Below are positions 34,183 to 43,802 of a DNA stretch of 64,000 bases, piece by piece. This stretch comes from Chryseobacterium turcicum (GTDB lineage: Bacteria; Bacteroidota; Bacteroidia; Flavobacteriales; Weeksellaceae). Below the pieces are notes generated by a model. That model was not told the origin of the DNA. It did not search any database and saw only the letters and a program-made list of their open reading frames with translations. Every line of letters begins with the position of its first letter. The first letter of the stretch is position 1. The stretch is taken from assembly GCF_021010565.1 (NCBI RefSeq), contig NZ_JAJNAY010000001.1, positions 2,832,001 through 2,896,000 on the forward strand. The letters are read 5' to 3'. The position numbers and the translations under genes were made by a program.

Positions 34183-34433
34183 AAAGCAATTATTCTTTCT
34201 GCCAAGCAAATTAATTTACCTTTTACAAACGAAAAAAATCCCTTCAACGCAAAGACTGTTTTCGTTTAAAATTCATTAAGTGAAAGCAGTAATCAATCAA
34301 TAATTATTACCTCATCAAGATTTGCGGCAATACTTTTTAAAGACATATAGGTCTTTTCATCCATTTTTGCTCCCTTGAAGCAGACTGTTTTAATTGTTTT
34401 AAAATATTTTTTTTTAATGGCAAAATTCGATAG
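34183..34433. repeat. 251-bp direct repeat, parent copy
   Basis: Matches 25496-25747 almost base for base. It covers the last ~47 codons of the XRE-pentapeptide gene plus ~110 bp downstream. The 8.4 kb between the two copies carries the secreted giant-protein operon. Confidence 0.85.
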
Positions 34434-35249
34434 AAATGTAACATTTTTTAAGGTTGCTCCTCTAAAGGTTGTATTTGACAATATGGTTCCTTCAAACTTA
34501 ACATTGGTGAAACTTTGCCCATCAAAACAGACCCCATTCACATCACCTGCGTTAAGTACAACATTCTTAAAAATACAATTGATAAAAATGGGCGCTGTAA
34601 GTTTTTTAGCTGAAATGATAACGTCGGTCAGGCATGTATCAATAAAAGAAAGTTGATGCAGCTTCGAGCTTTTTATTTGGGTTCGTACAAGCTCTGTATT
34701 TTTAAATTTCGCCCTACTAAGGTCATTAAAATATAATATCGAATCAGTAAGATTGGCGTTTTCAAAATTTACACCATTCATATTATTGTTTCTAAAAACA
34801 CTTCCACTTAAATCAGCTCCCGAGAAGTCAGTCTCACAAAGATTTTCTCTAAAATATTTTTGCTTTGGGATAATATGATGTGGCAGATTACGATTCTGAA
34901 GTAAATAGTCGTCTAAGCTAATCGATGGATTAATACCATTTGATTTCCAGGCTTTGATTATATAACTTAGCTTTTGTCCCCTTCTACACGGCATTTTGGT
35001 TGCGTCATTATATACCTCTATACCAATATTTCCTAAGAAGTAGTAGGGCTCAACCTTGTAAAATTCGGCTATTTTAAAAATAATATCTAAGGAAGGGATG
35101 CTTTGCCCACACTCCCACTTGCTAATTTTAGAAATTGTAACAGACAAAACATCAGCGAGCTGAATTTGGTTCATATTATTCTTTTTGCGGATAACCGCAA
35201 GCTTATTGCCGAGCTCTACTTTATATTTCCAATCAATAATATCAACCAT
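34293..35249 (-). CDS. XRE-family HTH fused to pentapeptide repeats
   Basis: 318 residues. Residues ~11-70 are an XRE/Cro HTH: 'LAVIRKKNNMNQIQLADVLS' then 'TISKISKWECGQSIPSLDII'. After a linker (75-130), pentapeptide repeats (A/N-D/N-L-x-x) run from about 135 to 290: 'LCETDFSGADLSGSVFRNNN', 'MNGVNFENANLTDSILYFND', 'FEGTILSNTTFRGATLKN'. Pentapeptide repeats fold as a right-handed beta-helix, sometimes mimicking DNA. The combination suggests a regulator with a structural or DNA-mimic effector part. Its 3' end has been copied to 25.5 kb. Divergent from the T9SS cargo gene. Confidence 0.8.
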   Translation of the reverse strand: MVDIIDWKYKVELGNKLAVIRKKNNMNQIQLADVLSVTISKISKWECGQSIPSLDIIFKIAEFYKVEPYYFLGNIGIEVYNDATKMPCRRGQKLSYIIKAWKSNGINPSISLDDYLLQNRNLPHHIIPKQKYFRENLCETDFSGADLSGSVFRNNNMNGVNFENANLTDSILYFNDLSRAKFKNTELVRTQIKSSKLHQLSFIDTCLTDVIISAKKLTAPIFINCIFKNVVLNAGDVNGVCFDGQSFTNVKFEGTILSNTTFRGATLKNVTFLSNFAIKKKYFKTIKTVCFKGAKMDEKTYMSLKSIAANLDEVIIID

Positions 35250-35632
35250 TTGCTTCTGTATTAAATTTAGATTGCTGAAGTATATAATTTTCTTTGGCTG
35301 GATAATATTGGGGAATAAATAACCTGAATTAGAAGAGGATTTATCTGTTAAACAATAGCAATTACGACCTTTAAGCTCTCTTATTTTTCGTTTTCAAAAT
35401 AGCTTTATGAAAATATAATATCAAACGGTCAAAAATATTTTAACTATTTTTCAATAACACTATACTTAGGAATAGTTTAGGTATTAAAACTCGACAGATA
35501 TTTATAAAAAACTATTAACAGTTTAAAATGAGTTTTAAAAACACAAAATAGCTAACCATCTATCTCATAATCTATACTAAAGTATAGCCATTATCTATTT
35601 TCACTAATATATATTCACAAAAATTTATATAA
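35250..35632. other. Divergent regulatory region, 383 bp
   Basis: Lies between the XRE-pentapeptide gene and the T9SS cargo gene. No ORF. It contains the palindrome at 35572-35587 and a partial relative ('CTATACTTAGGAATAG', 35460-35475). Confidence 0.5.
35572..35587. promoter_or_regulatory. Palindrome upstream of the T9SS cargo gene
   Basis: CTATACTAAAGTATAG has 7-bp arms and is identical at 15 of 16 positions to the palindrome upstream of the LuxR-type gene (25394-25409). It ends 45 bp before the start codon. The pairing with the LuxR-type regulator is inferred. Confidence 0.5.
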
Positions 35633-37690
35633 ATGAAAAAAGTCTACAATTTTAAACTCTTTAAGAAAAAAAATCATCGTGCTATTGCATTAGGTCTTAT
35701 AGTATTTACAACCTGCCAAATAAGTGTAAATGCTCAGGCAAATGCCTATTCGTTTACTCAATCATTAACGGCGTATGATGCAGTTAGTGGAGGTACGATT
35801 TTAGGAACAGCTACGGCCAATACTGGTGCTGCAAGTCTTTATAACGTATCTTACTCAGCCGCTATCCCCTTTTCGTTTAATTTTAATGGTGAAAATTTTA
35901 ATAATTTAAAAGTTTCTTCAAACGGGTACATTAGTTTCGGAGGAACAGATGATCCTACAGGAAGTACCCCTATTAGTGGAGATATGAATTGGAAAGGAGC
36001 AGTCTCGGCCTGGGGAAGATCTCTAAACTCGATGTTTAACATCAGTAATACTACGGGAGATATTAGATATGAAACGGTAGGAATTGCTCCTAACAGAGAA
36101 TTTGTGATTCAATGGACCAATTTTAAACCGAGCTATTCAACCAGCACAACCAGTGTTTACGCATTTTCTTTTCAAATACGCCTTCGTGAAACATCTAATA
36201 CCATTACTACGAAATACAATTCAGGCTCATTTTTGGTTGGGAGTACTGCAGTAGCATCCACCGCTCAGATTGGATTGCGTGGAGCTTCAGATATAGACTA
36301 TCATAATCGATTAAATTTATCTACCAATTCATTTACAAATTCTACACTCGGAACAGCAAACACCAGTACACAATATTACAGTACAACTTCTACTGCAGCT
36401 TCAGGAATGCCACCCGCTGGTTTAACGTATACTTGGGCACCGCCATCATGTTTTGCGCCCGTTCTTACAACCGGAGATTCAACAGCTAATTCAATAACAG
36501 CTAATTGGTCAGCACCTCTACCATCACCGAGTAATTATGAAATTTATTACAGCACAAGCAATACGGCGCCAACAAACGCAACACCTTCATCCCCAGCTAT
36601 TATTTCGGGAAGTACAGCTACAATTAATTCATTAGTACCTTCTACATTGTATTATGTATGGGTTAGATCTAATTGCGGAGTGGGTACATTAAGCAGCTGG
36701 TCTACAAAGCCTCTGATGTTAGTAACTAAATGCCAACCACCTGCTTTATTAGGAACTACAGGGGCAACTGTTTGTCCTGGTAACAATGCCATCTTAAATG
36801 CAACTGTTGAGAATGGTGGTACTATTAAATGGTATGATACATTAACAGGAGGTAACCTATTGGCAACGGGAAATTCTTATTCAACTCCATCATTAACATC
36901 AACAACAAATTACTGGGTTTCTACATCAAAATCAAGTGTTGGTAATGTAGGACTGCCTGCTCCCATCTCAACCTCTGGTAATACCGGAGTAGGAATTGGG
37001 CTTACAATAGATGCATATAAAAGCCTTACAATCAACACCGTTGATATATATCCTTATACAACTACCTCAGCCAATGCCGGTAACGGAACAGTAACCGTTA
37101 ACTTGGTTAATTCTGCTGGTACAATTTTGCATACGAATACCTTCACTGTAAATGTTGCTTATCAAGCTACAGCAGCAACATTAAATACGCTTCCCCTCAA
37201 TTATAGCATTCCTGCAGGTACTGGATATAAACTCCTAATAAGTGCAAAGTCACCTACTGTTAGCGGTTTTATCAGAGAAAGCTCAACATCAGCATTTTCG
37301 TTTCCATATATTCTGGCGGAGGTTTGCAGCTTAGGAACCACAACGTCTGGATATTATTATTACTTGTACAATCTAAATATCACTAGTAACTGTGAATCTG
37401 AAAGAACTCAAGTTACTGCTACCGTAGACAATGCTTGCCTGAGTACAGCTGAAACAAAACTGGCTGAAAAGTTATTCTTATATCCCAATCCTTTCACAAA
37501 CATTCTTAATATTGATCATTCTTCATTGATTAAATCATTACAGATTCTAGATCATTCAGGAAAATTGATTAAAACAATCAATGCTCCAAAATCCTCTTTA
37601 CAATTAGATGACTTACCTTCGGGAGTTTATTTGATAATTTTAGATATGAACGATGGTTCCAAACAATCTTCAAAAATCATTAAAAAATAG
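35633..37690 (+). CDS. T9SS cargo: surface protein with Fn3 and Ig-like domains
   Basis: 685 residues. An extended signal peptide ends near 'ISVNAQ'. Residues ~40-260 form a beta domain ('SYSAAIPFSFNFNGENFNNL', 'YISFGGTDDP', 'EFVIQWTNFKPSY'). A fibronectin type III domain follows (~270-366: 'NSITANWSAPLPSPSNYEIY', 'STLYYVWVRSNCG'), then an Ig-like domain (~368-440: 'WYDTLTGGNLLATGNSYSTP'). Residues ~612-685 are a T9SS type A sorting domain: 'LFLYPNPFTNILNI', 'LQILDHSGKLI', 'DDLPSGVYLI', ending in Lys-Lys. It is therefore exported by the type IX system and attached or released at the surface. No catalytic motif; probably adhesive. Confidence 0.88.
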   Translation: MKKVYNFKLFKKKNHRAIALGLIVFTTCQISVNAQANAYSFTQSLTAYDAVSGGTILGTATANTGAASLYNVSYSAAIPFSFNFNGENFNNLKVSSNGYISFGGTDDPTGSTPISGDMNWKGAVSAWGRSLNSMFNISNTTGDIRYETVGIAPNREFVIQWTNFKPSYSTSTTSVYAFSFQIRLRETSNTITTKYNSGSFLVGSTAVASTAQIGLRGASDIDYHNRLNLSTNSFTNSTLGTANTSTQYYSTTSTAASGMPPAGLTYTWAPPSCFAPVLTTGDSTANSITANWSAPLPSPSNYEIYYSTSNTAPTNATPSSPAIISGSTATINSLVPSTLYYVWVRSNCGVGTLSSWSTKPLMLVTKCQPPALLGTTGATVCPGNNAILNATVENGGTIKWYDTLTGGNLLATGNSYSTPSLTSTTNYWVSTSKSSVGNVGLPAPISTSGNTGVGIGLTIDAYKSLTINTVDIYPYTTTSANAGNGTVTVNLVNSAGTILHTNTFTVNVAYQATAATLNTLPLNYSIPAGTGYKLLISAKSPTVSGFIRESSTSAFSFPYILAEVCSLGTTTSGYYYYLYNLNITSNCESERTQVTATVDNACLSTAETKLAEKLFLYPNPFTNILNIDHSSLIKSLQILDHSGKLIKTINAPKSSLQLDDLPSGVYLIILDMNDGSKQSSKIIKK

Positions 37691-37712
37691 TTTTTATTAG
37701 TTCACTCTATTT

Positions 37713-37749
37713 AAAGTTCGTTTCGCAATTGCAAAACGAACTTTTTTTA
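37713..37749 (+). terminator. Terminator after the T9SS cargo gene
   Basis: AAAGTTCGTTT pairs with AAACGAACTTT around a short GC-containing loop and is followed by a T-run. It starts 22 bp after the stop. Confidence 0.85.
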
Positions 37750-37985
37750 GGAAAAAGGTCAGGTACAATAATTTTCCACAACCTAGTTGAAGTACATGAA
37801 ATCACATGATAAGAGATTAAATATTACAGTAATTAAATACCACACGAAAATTTATTAATCATCTTTCAATATATTAATTTGCAATTCAGTAATAATACTG
37901 ATTTATTTTAAAAAAAATCATATTAATATTGGTTTTTTAATAAAGTATCAACTTAATTAAATCTAACCAAATCACAAACTAAACC

Positions 37986-38891
37986 ATGTTATCAAAAGTA
38001 AATCATTTTTTTGACGCATTCTTTTCTCCTGATAAAACAGTAATACGTCTAAGAATATTAATTGGTATTACCGCTTTCATGCTACCCATAAGTTTAATTA
38101 GTTCGTCTTGCTTTTTTGACCTCGAAATTCAACCATCAATAAGTCATTATAATTTCACCAATTTTAGAGAAATCTTTACTGGATGCTTAATGGCAATAGG
38201 CTTTTTTATGCTCTGTTATAAAGTTCCTAGTAAAAACAAAATAGAACAAATACTATCTACCTTAGCCGGTATTTTTGCTATTTTGATTGCTTTTTTCCCT
38301 ACTACTCCTGTAAATACAGTCAATTCGTTACAGATAAATGAAAATTATAATCAAGCAGTACAAAAATTGATAACTAAACAACAGATGATGGTTGATTGTT
38401 ATGGAAGCAATGAATGCGTCGAAGATTCTCTTAAAAAAATATATAAAACTAAAATTGCATTTCCTAAAGAAAAAACTCCTTCTAAAATATATGTAGATTA
38501 TTCACAATACACATTAAATGGATCATTCGTAAAAATGGACAATTCTAATGATTCTTTTACAAAAGGATATTATAATAAATTCAATGCAACAATTCATACT
38601 GCATCAGCATTTATATTATTTTCAATATTAGGAATATTATCACTCTTTATTTTTCCTTCAAAATCTTGTAAGAGATACAAATTTTGGTATAGGCTTTTTG
38701 GGGCATTAATTTTCTTATCAATTATTGTATTATTTGTTGATTTTTTAATGAATAAATACAACCCCAACAAAACTAACATTGTCCTTTGGTGTGAAGTAGT
38801 AATGTTGTTTTCATTTGGTGCTTCCTGGTTGCTAAAAGCAAGAGAAGATTACATAATGTTTAAAAATTTGAAAAGAAACAATTTAGAATAA
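37986..38891 (+). CDS. Multi-pass membrane protein of the catalase-LodA locus, unknown function
   Basis: 301 residues. Hydrophobic segments at about 22-40, 63-80, 88-105, 207-226, 236-254 and 262-278 suggest six TMs, with a polar loop of ~100 residues (108-205) that contains 'DCYGSNECVED', a Cys pair likely to face the periplasm. No family recognised. It lies 85 bp upstream of the c-heme lipoprotein gene on the same strand and starts the apparent operon, so a role in electron transfer or in delivery/regulation of the oxidase is possible but not shown. Confidence 0.6.
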   Translation: MLSKVNHFFDAFFSPDKTVIRLRILIGITAFMLPISLISSSCFFDLEIQPSISHYNFTNFREIFTGCLMAIGFFMLCYKVPSKNKIEQILSTLAGIFAILIAFFPTTPVNTVNSLQINENYNQAVQKLITKQQMMVDCYGSNECVEDSLKKIYKTKIAFPKEKTPSKIYVDYSQYTLNGSFVKMDNSNDSFTKGYYNKFNATIHTASAFILFSILGILSLFIFPSKSCKRYKFWYRLFGALIFLSIIVLFVDFLMNKYNPNKTNIVLWCEVVMLFSFGASWLLKAREDYIMFKNLKRNNLE

Positions 38892-38976
38892 AATGGGATT
38901 TGTAAAATAGTGCAATCTTTTTTTTATAATCACCTAAAAACTCAAAAAAAAACAATAACCAATAACCTAAATAACC

Positions 38977-40515
38977 ATGAAACTAAAATTAAAAAAACTG
39001 ATGCTTTTGAGCATTACAACAGCTACTTTACTGGGGCTTACATCTTGTAAAAAAGAGACTTACTCTACAACTAAAACAAGCTTAGCAAGTATTTTTGAAG
39101 ATTACAATAAGAATAACGAAATTAAAAATACAGTTGATACCATAGTTCTTGACAATGACCAAATGTTTGTTGACTGGTCTTGGCAAAAATTTTTATGGTT
39201 AACGTCAAATTCCGAAGATAATGTTCCTGTATTTATGAAAGAATTAAAACAGGTTAATGATTTTGGTGAAGAAATAAAAATAAATGCTTTAAAAACGAAA
39301 GGATTACCATCTTCATACATAAAAGATGGCAAATTACCATTAATCTTAGATTTGTATCAACAAGCAGACGGAACAAAATTAAGTAGCAAGAGCAATTCTC
39401 TCGTAAGATATTCGATACATGCTAATGACGGAATATTAGAGATGTTTAATTCAGCCGATGCATCATCAATTATTAGCCAAGCAGCTGAAATACTAAAAAA
39501 TGACAGCTTAAAGCGTTCTATTCGTGAGAGTAAAAATCAATATCCAGTGGGTGCTACCGAAATTAAAATAGCTTGGATAAAAACATCCGAAGTAGTAGAT
39601 TCTACTAAAACTTTTAATATAACTGCGATTGTTAATAAACCTAATGAAAATTTGGACGAAAATTATAATAACGCTGAGCTGCAAAGAATGTCTATGATTG
39701 GCTTTCATATATTTACAGTTACAGCAGAGCACCCTGAAGGCGTGTGGTCAACTTTTGATCAACAAGATTTAGCACCAGATAGAACAAGTTTTCATGGAGA
39801 CCCTGTAAATTCTAAATCAGATAAATACACATTATTCGATGGAGGCTCTGTTGGAAATACAGCAGATGGAATTATTCAAGATAAAACCACTCTTACTCCA
39901 AAAGTTAAAAATAAAGTATTTCAATCCTATCCTGAAGGAGTTAGATACAATCAGGCATCTCAAGGAATGGACGTTATTAAAGAAGATAAAGAGTTTGCTA
40001 CAATGATTAAATCTAGTAACGAATTAGCTAAAAAATCCCTTACGAATGATAAAGTTAAAATATGGGCGAACTATAAATTTGTCGGCTCTATATGGTCAAA
40101 AACGAATGCTCCAATTAATGAGTTGCTCGATGGAGATTTATCAAAACCATATGGTACCGGTAATGGGCAAAGTTTTGGTAGTTTAAATTTAGCAAATGTC
40201 ACTATGGAAACCACATTCCAAGCAGAAGGAATGAATTGTTTTACTTGTCACTCTATGAATAATAATTTATATAGGACAAATGGATCAAAAAAAATAAATG
40301 TTAAGTCTCCTTTAATTAGCTCACACTTATTTGAAAAATACGCAGAATTAAAAGCAGCATTATTAGCAAGTCAAGGAACAGCCAAAACTGACATTAATAA
40401 AGAATTGAATACTAGTACAATAAAATCTTCTAATAATATAGATGAAATTAATAAGTTAAAGAATAGCATAAGGGAATCATCTCGTGAAGAAGCTAGAGAA
40501 TTACTTAAAAAGTAG
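38977..40515 (+). CDS. c-type heme lipoprotein
   Basis: 512 residues. A lipobox signal 'LLGLTSC' puts the acylated Cys at 24. A single heme-c attachment motif occurs late: 'MNCFTCHSMNN' with Cys421, Cys424 and His425. The preceding 400 residues include 'DQMFVDWSWQKFLWLT' and 'GFHIFTVTAEHPEGVWSTFD', a conserved-looking beta domain that I cannot name, plus 'EGMNCF' entering the heme site. It resembles cytochrome-c-like lipoproteins found next to LodA-type oxidases. The next gene encodes the catalase-LodA fusion. It may take electrons from, or supply them to, that system in the periplasm. Function is inference, the heme motif is seen. Confidence 0.7.
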   Translation: MKLKLKKLMLLSITTATLLGLTSCKKETYSTTKTSLASIFEDYNKNNEIKNTVDTIVLDNDQMFVDWSWQKFLWLTSNSEDNVPVFMKELKQVNDFGEEIKINALKTKGLPSSYIKDGKLPLILDLYQQADGTKLSSKSNSLVRYSIHANDGILEMFNSADASSIISQAAEILKNDSLKRSIRESKNQYPVGATEIKIAWIKTSEVVDSTKTFNITAIVNKPNENLDENYNNAELQRMSMIGFHIFTVTAEHPEGVWSTFDQQDLAPDRTSFHGDPVNSKSDKYTLFDGGSVGNTADGIIQDKTTLTPKVKNKVFQSYPEGVRYNQASQGMDVIKEDKEFATMIKSSNELAKKSLTNDKVKIWANYKFVGSIWSKTNAPINELLDGDLSKPYGTGNGQSFGSLNLANVTMETTFQAEGMNCFTCHSMNNNLYRTNGSKKINVKSPLISSHLFEKYAELKAALLASQGTAKTDINKELNTSTIKSSNNIDEINKLKNSIRESSREEARELLKK

Positions 40516-40529
40516 TTATAATACCCTCA

Positions 40530-40612
40530 AAATACTGGATCGATATCTAATTTTAAAAATATTTACTTTAAACAAGTCCAAAAAAATAAAATACAAATTC
40601 GATCCAGTATTT
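40530..40612. repeat. 14-bp inverted repeats 55 bp apart (MITE-like or mRNA stem)
   Basis: AAATACTGGATCGA (40530-40543) is the exact complement of TCGATCCAGTATTT (40599-40612). The unit is 83 bp and lies in the 162-bp gap between the c-heme lipoprotein gene and the catalase-LodA gene. No target-site duplication is evident. It could be a long stem-loop that separates expression of the two genes, or a small mobile remnant. Confidence 0.65.
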
Positions 40613-40677
40613 AAGACAAAAATAGCTCTACAAAAACCATTATGAGTTAAATAACAAATTAATTAAAACTAATAAAA

Positions 40678-43600
40678 ATGGAAAAAAAATACATATCCGA
40701 TCTTAAAGCTCAGTTCATAGATACTTACCAAAAAGTTATGATAGAAAATGGTGCACATCCAGCACCAAGGGCCGTATTCAGAAAACAACATGGTGTAGTA
40801 CATGGTGAATTAAGTTTATCCAATAACTTACCCATTGAAAAACTAGTAGGTGATCTTGGTTTCTTTGGCATTAAAGATAATTTCAAGTGTGTAATGCGTT
40901 TTTCAAGTGATACAGCTCCTAAAAAAACAGATGTAAAATCTACCATTGGTGTAGGTTTAAAGATTTTTGATTTACCGAATAATGCTGAAGGATTTGATGG
41001 GCCAAATACAGATTTTATATTTCAAAATATTGATATGTTTTTCGCTCAAAACGCACAACAAATGGTAGATTTCACTCAAATTTCAGGTTCTGGTGATATC
41101 AACCAACTAAATGAATATTATAGAGAAAACAAAGAATTGAAACGTATTTTAGACCAAATGGAAAAATACGAAGACAGTTGTTTAACCACTACATACTATC
41201 CTATCATACCATTCCGATTAGGTGAAAAACATATGATCAAACTACGACTTAAACCAGTAGTTAAAGAAAATTTCCCTGTCATCATGAAGCAGAAAGATTA
41301 TCTCGCTAAAGATTTACAGCAAAAATTATCTAATGATTCTTACCAATTTATTCTTGAAGGGCAAATTAAAGAGCTTGATGAAAAAATAGCAGATAATTTA
41401 CAATTAAAATGGGATGAAAGTTTTATTGAAATTGGTAGATTAAACCTCCCCAAACAAGATTTGAATCTGATTGGAGTGAAAGAACTTGGTGATCATATTA
41501 ATTTTAATTGCTGGCGTATCAATTCATTAAATCAACCTCTGGGTAGTATTGCTGAGGCTAGAAGAGATGTTTACAAATATGGTGCAGAAACGAGATACAG
41601 TGCCAATGCTTTAGAGTTCAGAGAACCTCAAAAACAAGTTTGCCCTTTTCATGCACAAAATAAGGATGAAAAAATAGTTGACCACGAAATTGTGAGTGCG
41701 GCAATATATCCTTCAATAGGCATTATGCGTGTAGGAAATAGTGATGAGTATTATATAGGACCACAAGTTCCGGAACCTATACTATCAAATGATCTTTCTT
41801 TTTATAGGGATAGAGAAGGCAAAATCAAAAGACAAGCAGCAGAATTTAGAATATATGGTCTGAATATTAAAGGAGAAGTTGTAAAGGAACTTACCCATCC
41901 TGATATTAAAGACAAAGTTGAAATCAGCTGGTCGTGCCATTTAGCTAACCAAAAAGCAGCTTGGTATCAATTTAATCTTGCATTAGATATTCCGGAAGCA
42001 AATGAAGATGAATATAAATTTTCATTTAAAAGAAATTCAGATGTCCCGGATCGTATGAGCCTCGTTATTGATGGAGGTATAAAAATTATCAATAGCAAAT
42101 CGATCAGCAAATCAGCAATATTTAAAGGTAAATTTTTAAAAAACAACGAAGTTTATCTTGGAGAAATATTTTTCGATAAGAATTCACCAAATTCCAAAAG
42201 ATTGCATGTACTTGGAGGTAAAGGTATATCTAAAAGTTCTAAAAATGAAATTGCCTTAGATTTTGCAAATAATGATGATTGGTATGATGACACTTCTGAT
42301 GGACCGGTAACAGCCATTGTAAAATTCAATAATAAGGAAATTAATGTAAAACCTGCTTGGGTAATTTGTGCACCTCCAGATTATGCTCCTGTGCAGCAAT
42401 CGGTAAGAACAATGTGGGATTTAATGAGAGATCTATCTGTAAGAGAACTCAACTTACCTGCTCCCATTAGCCCTTCATTTTCTTATGATATATTTCCCAT
42501 CTTTAAGAGAATGACAGAACTACAATGGGTAAACAAAGGTTTTTTAACCACTTTTGGGTTCAATGGAGCTTATAATTTCAATGAAAATATATGGATTGAA
42601 AAATTAAGAGATGGAACGATGAATAACTTAGAATTCAGAAGACAAATGTTTAATCAGTTCAGACAGTTTGATCTCCCGGGTTCTCAATCTCCGGCTTTAT
42701 GGCCTTGGTTATATGGAGATGCTATAGAGATAGTAGGAAACGGAAGCCCTAGGCAGCATAGTACACTTACAGATCTGCAAATCAAAATGTTGCAGCAATG
42801 GGTAGATGGTAATTTTATTGATGATTGGGATAAATATAAAACCAATTATATTAATCCTAAACCTTTAGATGAATATCCTGTAGAAGAGCAAGCCGACTTA
42901 CTTACAAGAGCTGCTTTAGATTTTTGTCTGGCAGATGCTTTTCATCCGGGTTGCGAAATGACGTGGCCGGTAAGAATATCTTCTATGTATGATTCTCCTT
43001 TCAGATTTAACTTTGATAAAGATAATCTTATTAAAGACAACCTTGATTACGGTCCTTTTATAGATCAAACGTTACTTAATAAAATAATTAACCCTTTCGA
43101 ATCTCAAGTTGCAGGCGGTATAACACGCTGGATGGCTATTCCCTGGCAAACAGATACAGCCTCTTGTAAAGATGGATACGACACTTCATATGACCCTTAT
43201 ATTCCAACATTTTGGCCAGCACGAGTGCCTAATGAAATTATTACTTACAAGCAATTCAAAGCTTTACAAGAAAAACAAGGAAATCCAGAAGAGCAATTAG
43301 AAATACTAAATCAACGTTTTGAGTGGTTAGAAGATTTACCTGGTAACCCCACCATTTATTCTCCATATCAAGAGATTATTAATAAAATGATTACTCATTT
43401 TGATTCTGTAGGCACAGTGCTACCTATAAAATTAGATGAAACAATTACGAATAATGAGAATACTAAAGTTCCTAATACTGTGCAGGTTGCCTTAACCAGT
43501 TCATACACTAAAATTATCAATATCATTTTAAAAGAAACCAGACAAAAGCAGATAATAGATAATCTCGGAAAAGATAAGGTACTTAAAATAATATCAGATA

Positions 43601-43800
43601 ATGTATTAAATTCTTCTAAATTACAAATTGACGAAGAAGTAAAAAAAGAAGCGGAGCACATATTAAATAACTCAGAAGCATTAGAAAATCTACTGTCAAA
43701 AGTTCAGGAAACAAATAAAGATTTACAAATAGAATATGTTAAACCAAATCAGAAAATAGTAACTATTCATGAAAGATTTAGAAGACGTTTTAATTCCTAA
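40678..43800 (+). CDS. Heme-catalase-like domain fused to LodA-like CTQ quinoprotein oxidase
   Basis: 1040 residues. Residues 1-315 are catalase-superfamily: distal 'FRKQHG' (Arg35, His38), distal Asn117 in 'FQNIDMFFAQN', and the proximal R-x3-Y-x6-R pattern (Arg295, Tyr299, Arg306) in 'ARRDVYKYGAETRY'. From ~335 a LodA-like L-amino-acid oxidase begins ('VSAAIYPSIGIMRVGNSDEY') and continues past 'IPTFWPARVPN' (~842-852). Candidate cysteine tryptophylquinone residues are Cys750 ('LDFCLADAFHPG') and Trp823 ('IPWQTDTASC'), 73 apart (65 in Marinomonas LodA). A charged helical tail of ~140 residues ends the protein. LodA enzymes oxidise an amine and release H2O2 and NH3, so the chain can both make and potentially consume peroxide. 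No signal peptide. The LodB-like gene follows after 2 bp. Confidence 0.85.
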   Translation: MEKKYISDLKAQFIDTYQKVMIENGAHPAPRAVFRKQHGVVHGELSLSNNLPIEKLVGDLGFFGIKDNFKCVMRFSSDTAPKKTDVKSTIGVGLKIFDLPNNAEGFDGPNTDFIFQNIDMFFAQNAQQMVDFTQISGSGDINQLNEYYRENKELKRILDQMEKYEDSCLTTTYYPIIPFRLGEKHMIKLRLKPVVKENFPVIMKQKDYLAKDLQQKLSNDSYQFILEGQIKELDEKIADNLQLKWDESFIEIGRLNLPKQDLNLIGVKELGDHINFNCWRINSLNQPLGSIAEARRDVYKYGAETRYSANALEFREPQKQVCPFHAQNKDEKIVDHEIVSAAIYPSIGIMRVGNSDEYYIGPQVPEPILSNDLSFYRDREGKIKRQAAEFRIYGLNIKGEVVKELTHPDIKDKVEISWSCHLANQKAAWYQFNLALDIPEANEDEYKFSFKRNSDVPDRMSLVIDGGIKIINSKSISKSAIFKGKFLKNNEVYLGEIFFDKNSPNSKRLHVLGGKGISKSSKNEIALDFANNDDWYDDTSDGPVTAIVKFNNKEINVKPAWVICAPPDYAPVQQSVRTMWDLMRDLSVRELNLPAPISPSFSYDIFPIFKRMTELQWVNKGFLTTFGFNGAYNFNENIWIEKLRDGTMNNLEFRRQMFNQFRQFDLPGSQSPALWPWLYGDAIEIVGNGSPRQHSTLTDLQIKMLQQWVDGNFIDDWDKYKTNYINPKPLDEYPVEEQADLLTRAALDFCLADAFHPGCEMTWPVRISSMYDSPFRFNFDKDNLIKDNLDYGPFIDQTLLNKIINPFESQVAGGITRWMAIPWQTDTASCKDGYDTSYDPYIPTFWPARVPNEIITYKQFKALQEKQGNPEEQLEILNQRFEWLEDLPGNPTIYSPYQEIINKMITHFDSVGTVLPIKLDETITNNENTKVPNTVQVALTSSYTKIINIILKETRQKQIIDNLGKDKVLKIISDNVLNSSKLQIDEEVKKEAEHILNNSEALENLLSKVQETNKDLQIEYVKPNQKIVTIHERFRRRFNS

Positions 43801-43802
43801 TA

